A program made the position numbers and the translations under genes. A stretch of DNA of 64,000 nt, taken from assembly GCF_003667275.1 (NCBI RefSeq), contig NZ_RCNV01000009.1, positions 100,848 through 164,847 on the forward strand, written 5' to 3'. How positions within the stretch are numbered: the stretch's first letter is position 1; every line of letters starts with the position of its first letter. Shown piece after piece: positions 63,879 to 64,000 of the stretch. Source of the stretch: Mesonia aquimarina (lineage in GTDB: Bacteria > Bacteroidota > Bacteroidia > Flavobacteriales > Flavobacteriaceae). Below the pieces are notes generated by a model. It had not been told where the DNA came from. It saw only the letters and a list, made by a program, of their open reading frames with translations, and ran no database searches.

Positions 63879-63913
63879 CAAAAACCCCTTCATCGATTGA
63901 TGAAGGGGTTTTA
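63879..63913 (-). terminator. rRNA operon terminator
   Basis: Minus strand: AAAACCCCTTCATC-AATC-GATGAAGGGGTTTT then GTTTT. Directly after the 5S gene. Confidence 0.92.
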
Positions 63914-63917
63914 AAAA

Positions 63918-64000
63918 AAGGCGGCGACATACTCTCCCACAATAAGTAGTACCATCTGCGCTAACGGGCTTAACTGCTCTGTTCGGAATGGGAAGAGGTG
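63918..64000 (-). rRNA. rrf: 5S ribosomal RNA, 3' part (cut by window edge)
   Basis: Reverse complement contains CCTCTTCCCATTCCGAACAG, AGCAGTTAAGCCCGTTAGCG and ends GGGAGAGTATGTCGCCGCC, the conserved 5S 3' two-thirds. The rest of the rRNA operon lies to the right of the window. Confidence 0.95.

Overview
The window fits an AT-rich member of the Flavobacteriaceae (Bacteroidota). Reasons: Bacteroidota-type promoters (TAnnTTTG boxes at 31925, 36680 and 62406), lineage-typical families (DUF4494, DUF4199, DUF2911, DUF6268-like, GH3-like, MeaB), lipoproteins with short acidic tails after the lipobox Cys, and a SecA of about 1118 residues. I cannot name the genus.

Layout. (1) 0-7.1 kb, nearly all minus strand: decayed accessory DNA. 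It holds RhuM-family genes and fragments, a DUF559 relic, two copies of a methionine aminopeptidase 5' fragment, a circularly permuted acyl-carrier-like protein, two lipoproteins, DUF4256, a ParDE-type toxin-antitoxin pair and relics of a YgjP-type peptidase and an AAA ATPase. (2) 7.5-23.6 kb, minus strand: a defence island. Its core is one tightly packed operon, hsdM-hsdS-prrC-hsdR-abiH-(PD-(D/E)xK+DUF5655)-(UDG-like). It matches the EcoprrI arrangement, in which the anticodon nuclease PrrC lies between hsdS and hsdR. Upstream lie a RloC-like zinc-hook anticodon nuclease split by one in-frame TAA, a putAbiC-type membrane abortive-infection gene flanked by cassette-like repeats, an OLD-family ATPase/TOPRIM nuclease and a small XRE regulator. 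(3) 23.8-26.1 kb, plus strand: the most unusual locus. An ECF-sigma-like protein with a second, extra HTH is followed by a compact Cas12f/TnpB-like protein that has lost all three RuvC catalytic acids and the C-terminal zinc ribbon. A short, structured, terminator-ended intergenic RNA candidate follows. I read this as an RNA-guided transcription-activation system: a dead Cas12f-like protein and guide RNA would recruit a sigma factor to DNA. Both genes look more GC-rich than their neighbours. (4) 26-31 kb: repeat-rich DNA with a 448-bp tandem repeat and four clear copies of a 170-180 bp intergenic repeat, around small conserved-hypothetical genes (UPF0158, DUF4494, DUF2200, SRPBCC). (5) 31.9-35.1 kb: TPP riboswitch and thiM-thiE-thiD-tenA thiamine salvage operon. 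(6) 36-64 kb: ordinary chromosome with PduO-type cobalamin adenosyltransferase, secA, an ECF sigma/anti-sigma/DUF4097 operon, ohr, meaB, a sugar epimerase, PAP2, MATE, GH3-like, a sigma-54 activator lacking its HTH, an ABC-2 exporter, grpE-dnaJ, a YceI lipoprotein, and the 3' end of a minus-strand rRNA operon (5S) at the right edge.

No CRISPR array, tRNA gene or complete insertion sequence was seen. All family assignments come from reading motifs and recalled family sequences; no search was run.
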